Positions 7,752-15,125 are shown, counted from the stretch's first letter. The stretch is DNA of 15,227 bases from Butyrivibrio sp. (GCF_015056685.1 NZ_SVFW01000070.1:1-15227), one strand, 5' to 3'. The notes: generated by a model from the sequence alone, not told the origin. Numbers and translations are program-made.

Positions 7752-7931
7752 GAAGCCATTTGTTTTGAAGCGTACAAAAAGTTTTAAGAATAGTTCTGGA
7801 AAAAATCAGTTACGGCATATATAGAAAAATATGGTCAATGTAGTGGAATTAAGACATTGAGGAATGATATAAAAAACTACAACTTATTGAAATGCACGTT
7901 GGGCAAAGGGACAGGAGCATATATATCATGA
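7752..7931 (+). pseudogene. Fossil coding stretch upstream of the first HEPN gene
   Basis: The reading frame of the ATPase gene continues after its stop as protein-like sequence, broken by TAA (7785) and TAG (7791), then stays open for 45 codons (7794-7928). That part contains T-A-Y-I-E-K-Y-G and G-I-K-T-L-R-N-D-I-K, winged-helix-like in flavour. It stops at TGA (7929-7931), overlapping the ATG (7928) of the HEPN gene as ATGA. An ATGA overlap normally joins consecutive genes of an operon, so I infer the 3' end of a lost partner gene. No start codon with a ribosome binding site is visible. I do not recognise the family. Confidence 0.35.
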
Positions 7932-8113
7932 AAAGTCAATTAACTGGCAAAATCAGAATAGATGGTCATGTTATTATTTTTACATCTGATGAATTTAGCT
8001 TCACTTTTGTTCGTGTTGACGACTATAAGGATGCAGATGGGCGTTATTCAAAGTTTTTTTGCGTCCTGATAGAGCGGGATATGTATGGGGCGTTACTTCG
8101 GATCAGAAGGTAA
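7928..8113 (+). pseudogene. 5' part of HEPN protein gene, out of frame with the rest
   Basis: This codes for the N-terminal beta-rich part (about 44 residues up to the Y-S-K-F-F stretch) of the HEPN protein that continues at 8059. AGGAG at 7913-7917 precedes the ATG. The true continuation is in the -1 frame and the shift falls in a run of seven T (8054-8060). Adding one T gives K-F-F-L-R-P-D and a single ORF from 7928 to 9396 (~490 aa). As sequenced, translation runs ~18 codons into nonsense and stops at 8113. Confidence 0.6.
8054..8060 (+). repeat. T7 homopolymer at the HEPN frame break
   Basis: Seven consecutive T at the exact junction of the two HEPN gene halves. Eight T would give an intact gene. 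It could be a phase-variation tract, a ribosomal slippage site or a sequencing error. Confidence 0.6.
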
Positions 8114-9396
8114 TCGTTGTATATATCAAGGAAGACCGTGGGATATACCATTCTTTGGTGATTAATACGTGGAATTATATTATATATGACACTTTACCGT
8201 ATGAAAAAGCCAATAGAATAAGTGATGAGAGCCCAAAGTCGGATTCTGTTCCACTGTTGCAAAAAGATAGTGATGAGTTGAGCTGGTTGTTTAGATTCAC
8301 AGGTATTGAATTTGTAAATGGATCCTTAAGATCTGTTAATCCTTGTAATGCTCTTCATGAAAATTTTGAGCTGGAGCAAAAGATTACAAATAATGATAAT
8401 AAACAAGAGAGTAATCATGCTCACGGACTATTGGTGTACGACGTTGTCGATGATGCCAAGGAGTTTACTGTTGATATTGAGGGTGATATCACTACCTGGC
8501 TATTTGGATCTGCTATATCACAGCGAAATGATATTAATGAAGGTGGGACTCTATCAAACGATATATCCAGTTTGATTATCAAGTTTAATTCGTGTCAAAC
8601 CTTAGAGACGTTTTATGATTATTATGGTTATGCCAGTGACATACTTGCCTTTCTCACCTACAGAAGAAATATTTTTTTTGAGTCAATAAAGCTCCTTACC
8701 AGACACCCTGAGTTTGGCTTATCCTCTTTTGCAGAGTGTTATGTAAAATATGAGGAACCTGCATCGGTATGGGATATGGTAAGAGTGATATCTGTAAAGC
8801 CATTTACAGATGAAATGTTCAAAAAGCTGCTAATTAGTTCCATGGCAAAGTCGAAAGAATGCGTTGGGTTGCCAACTGGCATTATCCCAAAAGATGATGA
8901 AGATGCTGTTATGATGACTGTTAATAAAATACGCAACATCTGTTCCGCTCTTGAAACTGAGATAAATGCAACAGGAGTAAAAAGCGTTAAGAATGCGGAG
9001 TTAGAGAATCTTATTAACGATATAAAAGATGTTATTAAGGCTCATAGAAAGCAAAGTGACGAAGAGCATAAGTTACCGGATAAGACATACGATAATATAT
9101 TCAGCAGTATAAGCCACTGGAGTGATCCAGCAGCAGACAGGTTTATCAGGGCATGGCATGAAAATGAAGATTTAAGCCTGACAAGTGGGTGGGATATCGT
9201 TCTATTTGACAAAGATATTGAGGAATTTGTAAAAGTTAGAAATAGGATAACTCACAGTGGACAGCGGGAATTGACTGAGCAAATTGCTAATACAGGAATT
9301 GCTCTATCAGCCTTGGCTTACTCTCTTACATTGCAACGTATTGGCATCAGCAGGGAGTCTGTTCGGGCAATTATGGAGCGGAGACTGATAGGGTGA
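8059..9396 (+). CDS. HEPN-domain protein (ApeA-like layout), main part
   Basis: Main ORF, 445 codons from a TTG that has no ribosome binding site, so it is probably the 3' part of the gene beginning at 7928. The N-terminal ~100 residues are beta-rich (Y-V-W-G-V-T-S, W-N-Y-I-I-Y-D) and resemble the N-terminal domain of ApeA-like proteins. The C-terminal helical region carries a HEPN RNase motif R-N-R-I-T-H (codons 9238-9255) after F-V-K-V, as in Apea-type HEPN domains. HEPN proteins of defence islands cut RNA when activated. It lies downstream of the TOPRIM ATPase, a plausible partner. The HEPN call is good; the ApeA relation is inferred. Confidence 0.75.
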   Translation: MRPDRAGYVWGVTSDQKVIVVYIKEDRGIYHSLVINTWNYIIYDTLPYEKANRISDESPKSDSVPLLQKDSDELSWLFRFTGIEFVNGSLRSVNPCNALHENFELEQKITNNDNKQESNHAHGLLVYDVVDDAKEFTVDIEGDITTWLFGSAISQRNDINEGGTLSNDISSLIIKFNSCQTLETFYDYYGYASDILAFLTYRRNIFFESIKLLTRHPEFGLSSFAECYVKYEEPASVWDMVRVISVKPFTDEMFKKLLISSMAKSKECVGLPTGIIPKDDEDAVMMTVNKIRNICSALETEINATGVKSVKNAELENLINDIKDVIKAHRKQSDEEHKLPDKTYDNIFSSISHWSDPAADRFIRAWHENEDLSLTSGWDIVLFDKDIEEFVKVRNRITHSGQRELTEQIANTGIALSALAYSLTLQRIGISRESVRAIMERRLIG

Positions 9397-9449
9397 GACT
9401 TATGTGAAATAGAATAATTAGTAAGTGAAAAAATAACTGGAAATTAAGA

Positions 9450-9455
9450 TATAAT
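9450..9455 (+). promoter_or_regulatory. Possible -10 box before the second HEPN gene
   Basis: TATAAT about 50 nt before the TTG start at 9504; no clear -35. It could allow separate transcription of the second HEPN gene. Confidence 0.25.
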
Positions 9456-9503
9456 ATGTAATGAGTGAGTGTTATAAGTGCATATGAAAAGGGAGCCCTA
9501 GTT

Positions 9504-10583
9504 TTGATTGCTAATATGTATTACAAATGTAAAATATGTGGATGCGTCTGCAATTTGAAATATCAAATGGGATTTGCCAAGAAACATCCTGTACGCTATA
9601 AATGTAAATGCGGTGTATCAATAAGAGGCATGTATGAAGAAACACGAGGGTTTTCATTTGAAAATGCTGAAGTGGTTAATGAGCAAATGCCGGATTGTGT
9701 TGTTTATTGTGCGGGAGAGTTTTTTACTGTTCCTCCATTTGCTGTAAAATCCTTTGAAGAAACTGTTACCACAGTGCCATCGCCCTTTATACTAGCAACC
9801 CAACTGTTGAATTATGAAGATTATAGGTTAGAGTTCAGTCATATTTTATCTTATAGAGTTGAAAAACATATATATGTAAGAGCACTTAATGAGTTATATC
9901 TTGCTAAGAATTATGAGAAGATTAAAGAGGTTATACGGGAAAAATTTGACACAAACGAGGAATTGTTTCCACTGAATAATGAGGCTGATTATATTCGTGC
10001 AACAACAATGATAAACCAGTTTCAGTTTTTGAATCATGATGGAATAGATAGAACTCCTAAAACGACAAAATGGATTTTAAATGCTTTTACTGAACACACA
10101 ACTGCATGCCATGACTTTTTGAAATTCGTAAAGAAGGCAGACATATTGGAAGCATGGAAGAGGCAGATTTACATTTTATGTGATCAAGTCTATGAGAAAA
10201 TAGACTTGCTAATGCCTGCTGTAAGTATTGATTTTGTAAAAGATACAACGGCCATAGATTTGGGCTTTTTTGCTATCACAACAACGTCGTTTGAAGAAAT
10301 AAAGCAGTTATATGTGGATCTGTATGAACTTATTGGCCGTCTTCTGGCACTAGCCATAGGCTTGGATAATATTATACTTCGGGATGATTATAACGCGATT
10401 AGAGTTGTTTCTGGAATAGATGTTAAAGATTTGACAAATGTCATGAAAATGAGGAATAAAGGTAATATCATAAAATTGATAGATGATATGGCTCCTCTTG
10501 AATCGTTGATTTGTGGATCTTTGAATTCAGATATTAGAAATAGTATAGGGCATTATAGTTATGTTTCTAATGAGATAGGATAG
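9504..10583 (+). CDS. Zinc-ribbon and HEPN protein, truncated by a 5-bp duplication
   Basis: This 359-aa ORF begins with a zinc-binding region (Y-K-C-K-I-C-G-C ... Y-K-C-K-C-G), has a long helical middle, and ends in a HEPN motif R-N-S-I-G-H (10536-10553). A TTG start at 9504 is chosen because AAGGGAG (9489-9495) lies 8 nt upstream; a GTG at 9465 has no such site. The stop TAG arises within a tandem GATAG GATAG. With one copy the frame reads N-E-I-A-D-S-F-G and continues to 10894, adding a coherent C-terminus with a SEC-C motif. As it stands the protein lacks the helices after the HEPN motif and is probably inactive or switched off. The role is predicted RNA cleavage in defence. Confidence 0.7.
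   Translation: MIANMYYKCKICGCVCNLKYQMGFAKKHPVRYKCKCGVSIRGMYEETRGFSFENAEVVNEQMPDCVVYCAGEFFTVPPFAVKSFEETVTTVPSPFILATQLLNYEDYRLEFSHILSYRVEKHIYVRALNELYLAKNYEKIKEVIREKFDTNEELFPLNNEADYIRATTMINQFQFLNHDGIDRTPKTTKWILNAFTEHTTACHDFLKFVKKADILEAWKRQIYILCDQVYEKIDLLMPAVSIDFVKDTTAIDLGFFAITTTSFEEIKQLYVDLYELIGRLLALAIGLDNIILRDDYNAIRVVSGIDVKDLTNVMKMRNKGNIIKLIDDMAPLESLICGSLNSDIRNSIGHYSYVSNEIG
10574..10583 (+). repeat. Perfect 5-bp tandem duplication GATAG GATAG
   Basis: Two adjacent GATAG units inside the second HEPN gene. The second unit creates the in-frame TAG. Loss of one unit restores a single ORF through the SEC-C motif. Confidence 0.85.
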
Positions 10584-10894
10584 CAGATTCTTTTGGACAG
10601 AAGATTGAATTTACCGATTCGAATAATAAGAATAAGTCTGAGACTAGATCATTATTGCAGATATGCTATGATATTTGGCAGATGTACAAAACACTTGGAA
10701 TTTTTAATGAGATAATACATCATCTTGAAATGCAATTATTAGCCGAAGAAGGAATATATCCTTCATATGTTACTGACAGAGCGATATTTAATAAATTGGT
10801 ACATAGAAAACCATCAATAAAAATATATCCAAATGATTCATGTCCATGTGGAAGCGGATTGAAGTATAAAAAGTGTTGCGGAAGAAATAGATAG
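10584..10894 (+). pseudogene. Detached C-terminus of the HEPN protein with SEC-C motif
   Basis: About 103 codons, open from the duplication to TAG. It encodes D-S-F-G-Q-K-I-E-F, a helical stretch with C-Y-D-I-W-Q-M-Y, and a SEC-C zinc-binding motif C-P-C-G-S-G-x5-K-C-C (from 10841). SEC-C motifs commonly end proteins and bind zinc or ribosome/nucleic-acid partners. It has no ribosome binding site of its own; a TTG at 10655 is unconvincing. It is therefore the 3' end of the gene starting at 9504, put out of frame by the GATAG duplication. Confidence 0.75.
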
Positions 10895-10920
10895 TTAGTA
10901 TGAGATTAACATTATAATTC

Positions 10921-11064
10921 ATGAAATTACATATTTTGCTGGCTACTATTAATAGTTGTTTTGTTTGCATGTTTTGCTTTACTAACATATATTTGTTCTG
11001 GAAAATAATTTGTGGAGTTTGCTTAATTGCATTTGAACGTTGTAGGAGTATGCGTTTATGTTAG
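10921..11064 (+). CDS. Possible 47-aa Cys-rich hydrophobic peptide
   Basis: Small ORF starting M-K-L-H-I-L-L-A-T-I with a hydrophobic core of ~35 residues and seven Cys, which could span the membrane once. It ends in TAG, overlapping the ATG of the next gene (11058) by 7 nt, an arrangement compatible with coupling. No ribosome binding site is seen, and TATAAT (10913-10918) sits only 2 nt before the ATG, so it may be a chance ORF. Confidence 0.2.
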   Translation: MKLHILLATINSCFVCMFCFTNIYLFWKIICGVCLIAFERCRSMRLC

Positions 11065-11711
11065 ATAACACATTTATGAATTTATATTGGAAGCAATTCT
11101 TGATGATAGAAAAAGAATTTCGTAAGTCAGTACAGTGTGTTAGTTTATCAAATGATAATTTAGAAACGTATTCAGACTTCTTTTCAAAAATAATTCTTCA
11201 GGTAGGAAGTGAAGTGGATGTGTTGGCGAAAGTGCTATGCAAAGAAATAAATGCTGCAAGTACTACAAATAGCATTGAGAAATATAAGAGGGTAATTTTG
11301 AAAACATATCCTGAGATTGAGCGTTTGACTGTATCATGTAATGATATTGATATAATTCCTTGGAAAGATTGGAGCAATACTTCACCATTATGGTGGAAAG
11401 TGTATAACGGAATAAAGCATAACCGTGCAGATAAGGAAACGTATGATGGTATAACAAAAGAAAATTATAAATTTGCATCCTTAAAAAATGCTATTACATC
11501 ATTAGCGGGTTTATATGTATTAGAAATATATTTATATAATAATGTAACCGATTCAATTACAAATATTGATACGCCTATTCCTAGATCGCGATTGTTCAAG
11601 GCAATAGACCAAGGGTGGGAAAATAAAAGATTTTTTAATGATTCAAGTTTGTTCTTTGATGATTGGCGCTTGGTTTATGTTGAATCTGATTTATTATATG
11701 GAGATTTATAA
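11058..11711 (+). CDS. Uncharacterised protein, possible divergent HEPN-like
   Basis: A soluble, mainly helical protein of 217 aa. The notable motif is W112-W-K-V-Y-N-G-I-K120-H121-N-R123 followed by a helix S-L-K-N-A-I-T-S-L-A-G-L-Y-V-L-E; a Y-N-x2-K-H-x-R block followed by such a helix is seen in some uncharacterised proteins related to HEPN/abortive-infection families. The standard R-x4-H is absent, so nuclease activity cannot be claimed. The start is supported by AGGAG at 11044-11048, 9 nt upstream. It lies 163 nt after the SEC-C end of the preceding gene and closes the defence-like cluster. The gene itself is well supported; the HEPN link is an inference from motif and neighbourhood. Confidence 0.7.
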   Translation: MLDNTFMNLYWKQFLMIEKEFRKSVQCVSLSNDNLETYSDFFSKIILQVGSEVDVLAKVLCKEINAASTTNSIEKYKRVILKTYPEIERLTVSCNDIDIIPWKDWSNTSPLWWKVYNGIKHNRADKETYDGITKENYKFASLKNAITSLAGLYVLEIYLYNNVTDSITNIDTPIPRSRLFKAIDQGWENKRFFNDSSLFFDDWRLVYVESDLLYGDL

Positions 11712-11870
11712 TTATTTTACAAAGGTGTAGTCGGAATTTGGAGCAAGCCTTACAGTTATAATGTTAACTTTTGCGATAATTAAGGCAGGGCAGTCAAAAT
11801 TGAGTAAAAAAACTACATCCCGAATTTTATGCGGATTACCATTGATTTTGGGTGTAAAAGCTATTGGAAG

Positions 11871-12019
11871 TTAAGAAAAAACAAGTTGATGATTGGCTCT
11901 GTAACCGGCAAGTGCCTTTTTCGAAATATCGGCATTTATTTCACGAATCCGCGGCATATAAGATTCCATAGCCGGCGACATTTTATTTTCCAGACTTGTC
12001 TTTATTCTATGGTGTTGAT
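11871..12019 (-). pseudogene. C-terminal fragment of an unknown gene cut by a mobile-element end
   Basis: About 48 codons read on the minus strand from the putative IS end to TAA (11871-11873). The encoded sequence is protein-like, with clostridial codon use (S-P-A-M-E-S-Y-M-P-R-I-R-E-I-N, then N-H-Q-L-V-F-S). There is no start. A competing plus-strand frame also looks partly coding, so the call is tentative. The 11712-11870 stretch shows no gene. Confidence 0.35.
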
Positions 12020-12144
12020 TGTCAAGTAAAATTGACCCACTTTTATACTTAAATCTGACCCACCCTCAGGTCCGCCAATTCGATTTTAGGGGCGGGTCAG
12101 TTTTGTTTATAAATCTCGATTTTTACACTGTGAATTGACCCACC
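12020..12144. mobile_element. Probable IS21-type terminus with repeated TGACCCAC motifs
   Basis: The sequence begins TGTCAAGTAAAATTGACCCAC and carries direct copies of TGACCCAC at 12033-12040, 12056-12063 and 12136-12143, plus an inverted GGGTCAG at 12094-12100. Multiple short terminal repeats beginning with TG are typical of IS21-family ends. No IstA or IstB gene is present in the window, so this is a remnant or one end only. Confidence 0.45.
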
Positions 12145-12146
12145 TT

Positions 12147-12590
12147 TTAATGAGTTACCAGTGTGTATCCAGCATCGGTAAGTGCTGTTTTGTCTATGAT
12201 CATTGTTTTGTTTATTGTATCAATGACAACGTATCTGCTAAGTTCTAGAAGCCTGTCCCCAATAAGCTCTTTAACAAACTTTTCCATTGCTTCTGCTTTA
12301 GGGGCGTTCCTTTCTGTTTTATCCTCACATATATGCTGTGGCTTTACCGGTGAACAAAGCTCATCAATCGACATAAATAGGCTTTCGCCAGTTTTCTCAC
12401 ATTGTGCGGCACAAAATCTGTCTGTAGCTTCGTTATATCCCAGATAATCTATGTTTTTCATCATGTCCAGAGTTGACCACGGATACTTTATTCCAAATGA
12501 CTCTCGGAGCTTTTGATAAAGAGCATCTTTGCCGCCACTATTGTATATTTCTGCAAGTTCCGGAAGATTTCTATCTTTTATTTTAACCAT
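12147..12590 (-). CDS. Hypothetical protein next to the mobile-element end
   Basis: A 147-aa soluble protein I do not recognise. It starts M-V-K-I-K-D-R-N-L-P-E-L-A-E-I-Y-N, continues with a K-Y-P-W-S-T-L-D-M-M region that could be helix-turn-helix-like, and ends in a beta-rich segment (Y-V-V-I-D-T-I-N-K-T-M-I-I-D). AAGGAG lies 7 nt before the ATG, so translation is well supported. It overlaps the 3' end of the upstream minus-strand ORF by 13 nt, indicating an operon. Its stop lies 3 nt from the last TGACCCACC repeat, so it is probably carried by, or trapped beside, the mobile element. The function is unknown. Confidence 0.6.
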   Translation of the reverse strand: MVKIKDRNLPELAEIYNSGGKDALYQKLRESFGIKYPWSTLDMMKNIDYLGYNEATDRFCAAQCEKTGESLFMSIDELCSPVKPQHICEDKTERNAPKAEAMEKFVKELIGDRLLELSRYVVIDTINKTMIIDKTALTDAGYTLVTH

Positions 12591-12772
12591 GACAGTTCTC
12601 CTTCCGGAAGCTTACCCATTTCCGCTTCAGCCCATTCATCAAACGCTCTGGACAGAGCATGTCCTTCTTCCATCAGAGTTTCAGCATCTTCAATGAGGTT
12701 ACTCAGCGTTTCTATGCATCAAAGAATTCACTTAAGCTTAATGACTACTTTTCCGGAATTCATGATAGGTAT
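12578..12772 (-). pseudogene. Broken ORF upstream of the 147-aa gene
   Basis: On the minus strand 46 clean codons end at TAA (12578-12580), containing E-D-A-E-T-L-M-E-E-G, F-D-E-W-A-E-A-E-M-G-K-L-P and a final S-W-L-K. In the same frame upstream there are two TGA codons four apart, then further coherent codons (I-P-I-M-N-S-G-K-V-V-I-K-L). This suggests an ORF with nonsense mutations rather than a simple truncation. No start was found; a plus-strand frame overlaps and cannot be fully excluded. Confidence 0.4.
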
Positions 12773-12959
12773 GTTGAGTTTTTAAACTCTCCTGAGATCT
12801 CCCAAAGTAAACCACATGGGAAAAGAAATATATATTCTCTCAATTATAATGGTTTATATACTTCATAATGCAATATAATAGAATTGTGAATCAAATTGGA
12901 ATTGTTCCCAAAGTTTTTGCGAAACTACTAATTGTAATTATTTTAGGATAAGGAGCTGC

Positions 12960-14039
12960 ATGTCGATGATTCTAACTATAGTATTATGTTTTACTGTTGC
13001 TATTGCAGGAGGGTATACTTGTCATAAAATGTATGGAAAACCTATTGTTATCAAGTATAGGTACTTGCGTTTCTCTTGGATTTCACCATTATTATTATCT
13101 TTTGTTTCATTGATGCTCATGGCTGCACTCGAGGGAATAGTTGTATATAGGTATGTGCGTGTAGCTAATAAGAGTGGAGCGTGGTTATACGCATTAAGCA
13201 AATTTGTTGAGAATGGGTTCTTGATTCCGGGAATATGTGTTATTGCATCTTGGATCTTTAACTATGCAAGTAAAGAGAATAATTTGCAATATTTAAAGCA
13301 TTATTCGAATTTGGTTTCAAAAGTTTGCTTTTCTGTTGCAGTTGTAGCTGGTTGCATATTCTTCTTTGCTACGGTATATCCATATATTGGGACAGGTGAT
13401 GACGAAGTGGATTTCATCATGAATAGAATTTTTATGTGGTTTATTGCGGTATTTGGAACATGGTTTAGCTTTGGCTTTGGCTGTAATAAGCAGATAGATG
13501 AGAAAAATGATGGAAATCTATGTGGAACAAAAATGAATAAGAAAGAACTGTTAAAATTTTGGATGCCCATAGCATTTTCTTTACTGATACTTATCACTAT
13601 ATTAGCTATATCGTATTATGGCATTTTGAATCAATATTTACTACCCATATGCCTGATTTCGCTTTCATTTGTCTGCGGTGGAATGATAGTCTTTATGACT
13701 AATTCTTATCCTTCCCAAAATAAAAGCGAAAAAATATATCGTAAAGCTGTAGAAGATTATAAAAATGGCGTTAAGAAAAAGTACAATTATGGAAGAATAT
13801 CATATACATTTCTTAATGAAAACACCCTTGAAATTGGCTATAAAAAAGTTGTTTACAAAGGTCATGAGCATGACGAGGATTTTGAGGAATTATTTAATGT
13901 AACGAGGATAGAAGGTGAAGATTATTCTAGGATACATGAAGAACTGAAAAGGTTAGATGGTGACCAACGGGCGTACATTAGTCAAGCTTTCCAAGCTTGC
14001 TTGGACGAATTTAAGAAGACGGGGGAAGCATCGGATTGA
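12960..14039 (+). CDS. Seven-helix membrane protein with cytosolic C-terminal domain
   Basis: A 359-aa protein I do not recognise. Hydrophobic segments lie at about 3-23, 41-63, 88-106, 121-144, 155-175, 202-225 and 228-248, then a charged soluble tail of ~105 residues with Y-N-Y-G-R-I-S-Y-T-F-L-N and a Lys/Glu-rich end. AAGGAG ends 4 nt before the chosen ATG; a second ATG two codons on (12966) has 10-nt spacing and is equally likely. Upstream, 12773-12959 contains only a weak TATAAT (12874-12879). It stands alone between mobile-element remnants and a decayed glycosyltransferase. No lesions are visible, so it is probably expressed; no function can be given. Confidence 0.7.
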   Translation: MSMILTIVLCFTVAIAGGYTCHKMYGKPIVIKYRYLRFSWISPLLLSFVSLMLMAALEGIVVYRYVRVANKSGAWLYALSKFVENGFLIPGICVIASWIFNYASKENNLQYLKHYSNLVSKVCFSVAVVAGCIFFFATVYPYIGTGDDEVDFIMNRIFMWFIAVFGTWFSFGFGCNKQIDEKNDGNLCGTKMNKKELLKFWMPIAFSLLILITILAISYYGILNQYLLPICLISLSFVCGGMIVFMTNSYPSQNKSEKIYRKAVEDYKNGVKKKYNYGRISYTFLNENTLEIGYKKVVYKGHEHDEDFEELFNVTRIEGEDYSRIHEELKRLDGDQRAYISQAFQACLDEFKKTGEASD

Positions 14040-14091
14040 TTTTGCCGTGAAAAGATACTTGTGGAACGGCTGTATCTTTTTCACGGCAAAA
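14040..14091. terminator. Long near-perfect hairpin after the membrane protein gene
   Basis: TTTTGCCGTGAAAAGATAC (14040-14058) pairs with 14072-14091 over ~19 bp with one bulged A and a 13-nt loop. It starts directly after the stop codon. Neither strand has a classical T run outside the stem beyond the four pairing bases, so it may act as a weak bidirectional terminator, an mRNA 3'-end stabiliser, or be a repeat remnant. Confidence 0.5.
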
Positions 14092-14175
14092 TGGGGCTAA
14101 AATAGCTGAATTTAAAATTCATATTATGGAAAATCTAAAACTTGTAAATATGTCATTAATAACATATTTTCGGGT

Positions 14176-15000
14176 GTGAAACGAAATCTTATCATTAAAA
14201 ACAATTTGCGTATCGGAAATGATATGGACGTCTATTCTCATGTCATCTATTCAAGACTAACAGACAAGCATGGCCTTGCATCCAAAACAGCGACCAGGAC
14301 TTTTCTAAAGTGGGCTGAAGAATATGATCCAGATATCCTCTGGCTTCATAATATTCATGGATACTACATCAACTACGAACTCCTCTTCAAATGGATCAAA
14401 TCTCGCCCAAGCATGCAGATAAAGTGGACTCTTCACGACTGCGGGGCATTCACGGGCCATTGTTCTCATTTCACATATATTGGCTGTCATAAATGGCAAG
14501 TAGACTCAGCAGATTCAAAAAACAGACAACTGTCAGGGCTGTCACAACTGTCCACAGCTAGATCAATACCCCAAAGCTATTACAGATAACAGCAATGATA
14601 ACTATAACCGTAAGAAGGCATCGTTCACAGGAGTGCCAAATCTTACCATAATAACCCCATCTAACTTGTTAAAAGAAAAAGTGCAGGCAAGCTTCCTTTC
14701 TGAATATCCAGTAGAAGTCAAATACAACACCATCAACATCCACATCTTCAAACCTACTCCAAGTACCTTCAAACAGAATCATGGCATTCAAGGTAAAAAG
14801 ATAATTCTCGGAGTGGCAAGTGTCTGGAATGAGCGTAAAGGCCTTGACAACTTCATTGAACTTTCAAGGCTACTAGAAGGGAAACAGCTGGAAGTAAATA
14901 ATCAGGAGGACTAGTACCAGATTGTCCTCATTTGATTTAGTGATGCTCAGGTAAAAGCGCTATCAGCTAACAACACAAACATCATTGGCGACAGCCCATG
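14176..15000 (+). pseudogene. Decayed GT4-like glycosyltransferase of polysaccharide synthesis
   Basis: The first part (14176-~14520) has typical family blocks: D-P-D-I-L-W-L-H-N-I-H-G-Y-Y-I-N and W-T-L-H-D-C-G-A-F-T-G-H-C. The frame then changes at a run of six A (14517-14522); with five A it continues as C-Q-G-C-H-N-C-P-Q and N-L-T-I-I-T-P-S, E-Y-P-V-E-V, G-K-K-I-I-L-G-V-A-S-V-W-N-E-R-K-G. TAG (14912-14914) and TGA nearby (where V-L-I-G-L-S is expected) interrupt it, and the frame dissolves after N-I-I-G near 14990. About 70 N-terminal residues and the nucleotide-sugar half are missing. Such enzymes add sugars in capsule or exopolysaccharide synthesis. It is non-functional. Confidence 0.85.
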
Positions 15001-15068
15001 ATGATGCGGTACCATTCCTCATCGGATCTGTGAGTATGGTAGCATAGATTCGACATAATCGTTCCTCC

Positions 15069-15125
15069 AATCGTAGTAAAATGTGATGAATCGCGAAATC
15101 ATGATGCTACGAATCGTAGTAAAAT
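15069..15125 (+). repeat. Direct repeat AATCGTAGTAAAAT, two copies
   Basis: Identical 14-bp copies at 15069-15082 and 15112-15125, 43 nt start to start, with further GAATC and ATGATG echoes between. The copies lie in the non-coding stretch after the glycosyltransferase remnant. The role is unknown; it could be an insertion footprint. Confidence 0.5.

Noticed and set aside
8054..8062. Programmed -1 frameshift as the definite explanation
   Set aside because: The P-site codon would re-pair as GTT, so this is not an ideal slippery heptamer, and no downstream stimulator was identified. It is kept only as an alternative.
11829..12029. 66-codon plus-strand ORF
   Set aside because: Composition is not convincing, there is no start signal, and the minus strand reads better as a gene fragment.
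12163..12868. Plus-strand ORFs across the mobile-element region
   Set aside because: The minus-strand gene has a Shine-Dalgarno and a natural overlap with its neighbour. One plus frame near 12700-12868 is protein-like, but I could not support it.
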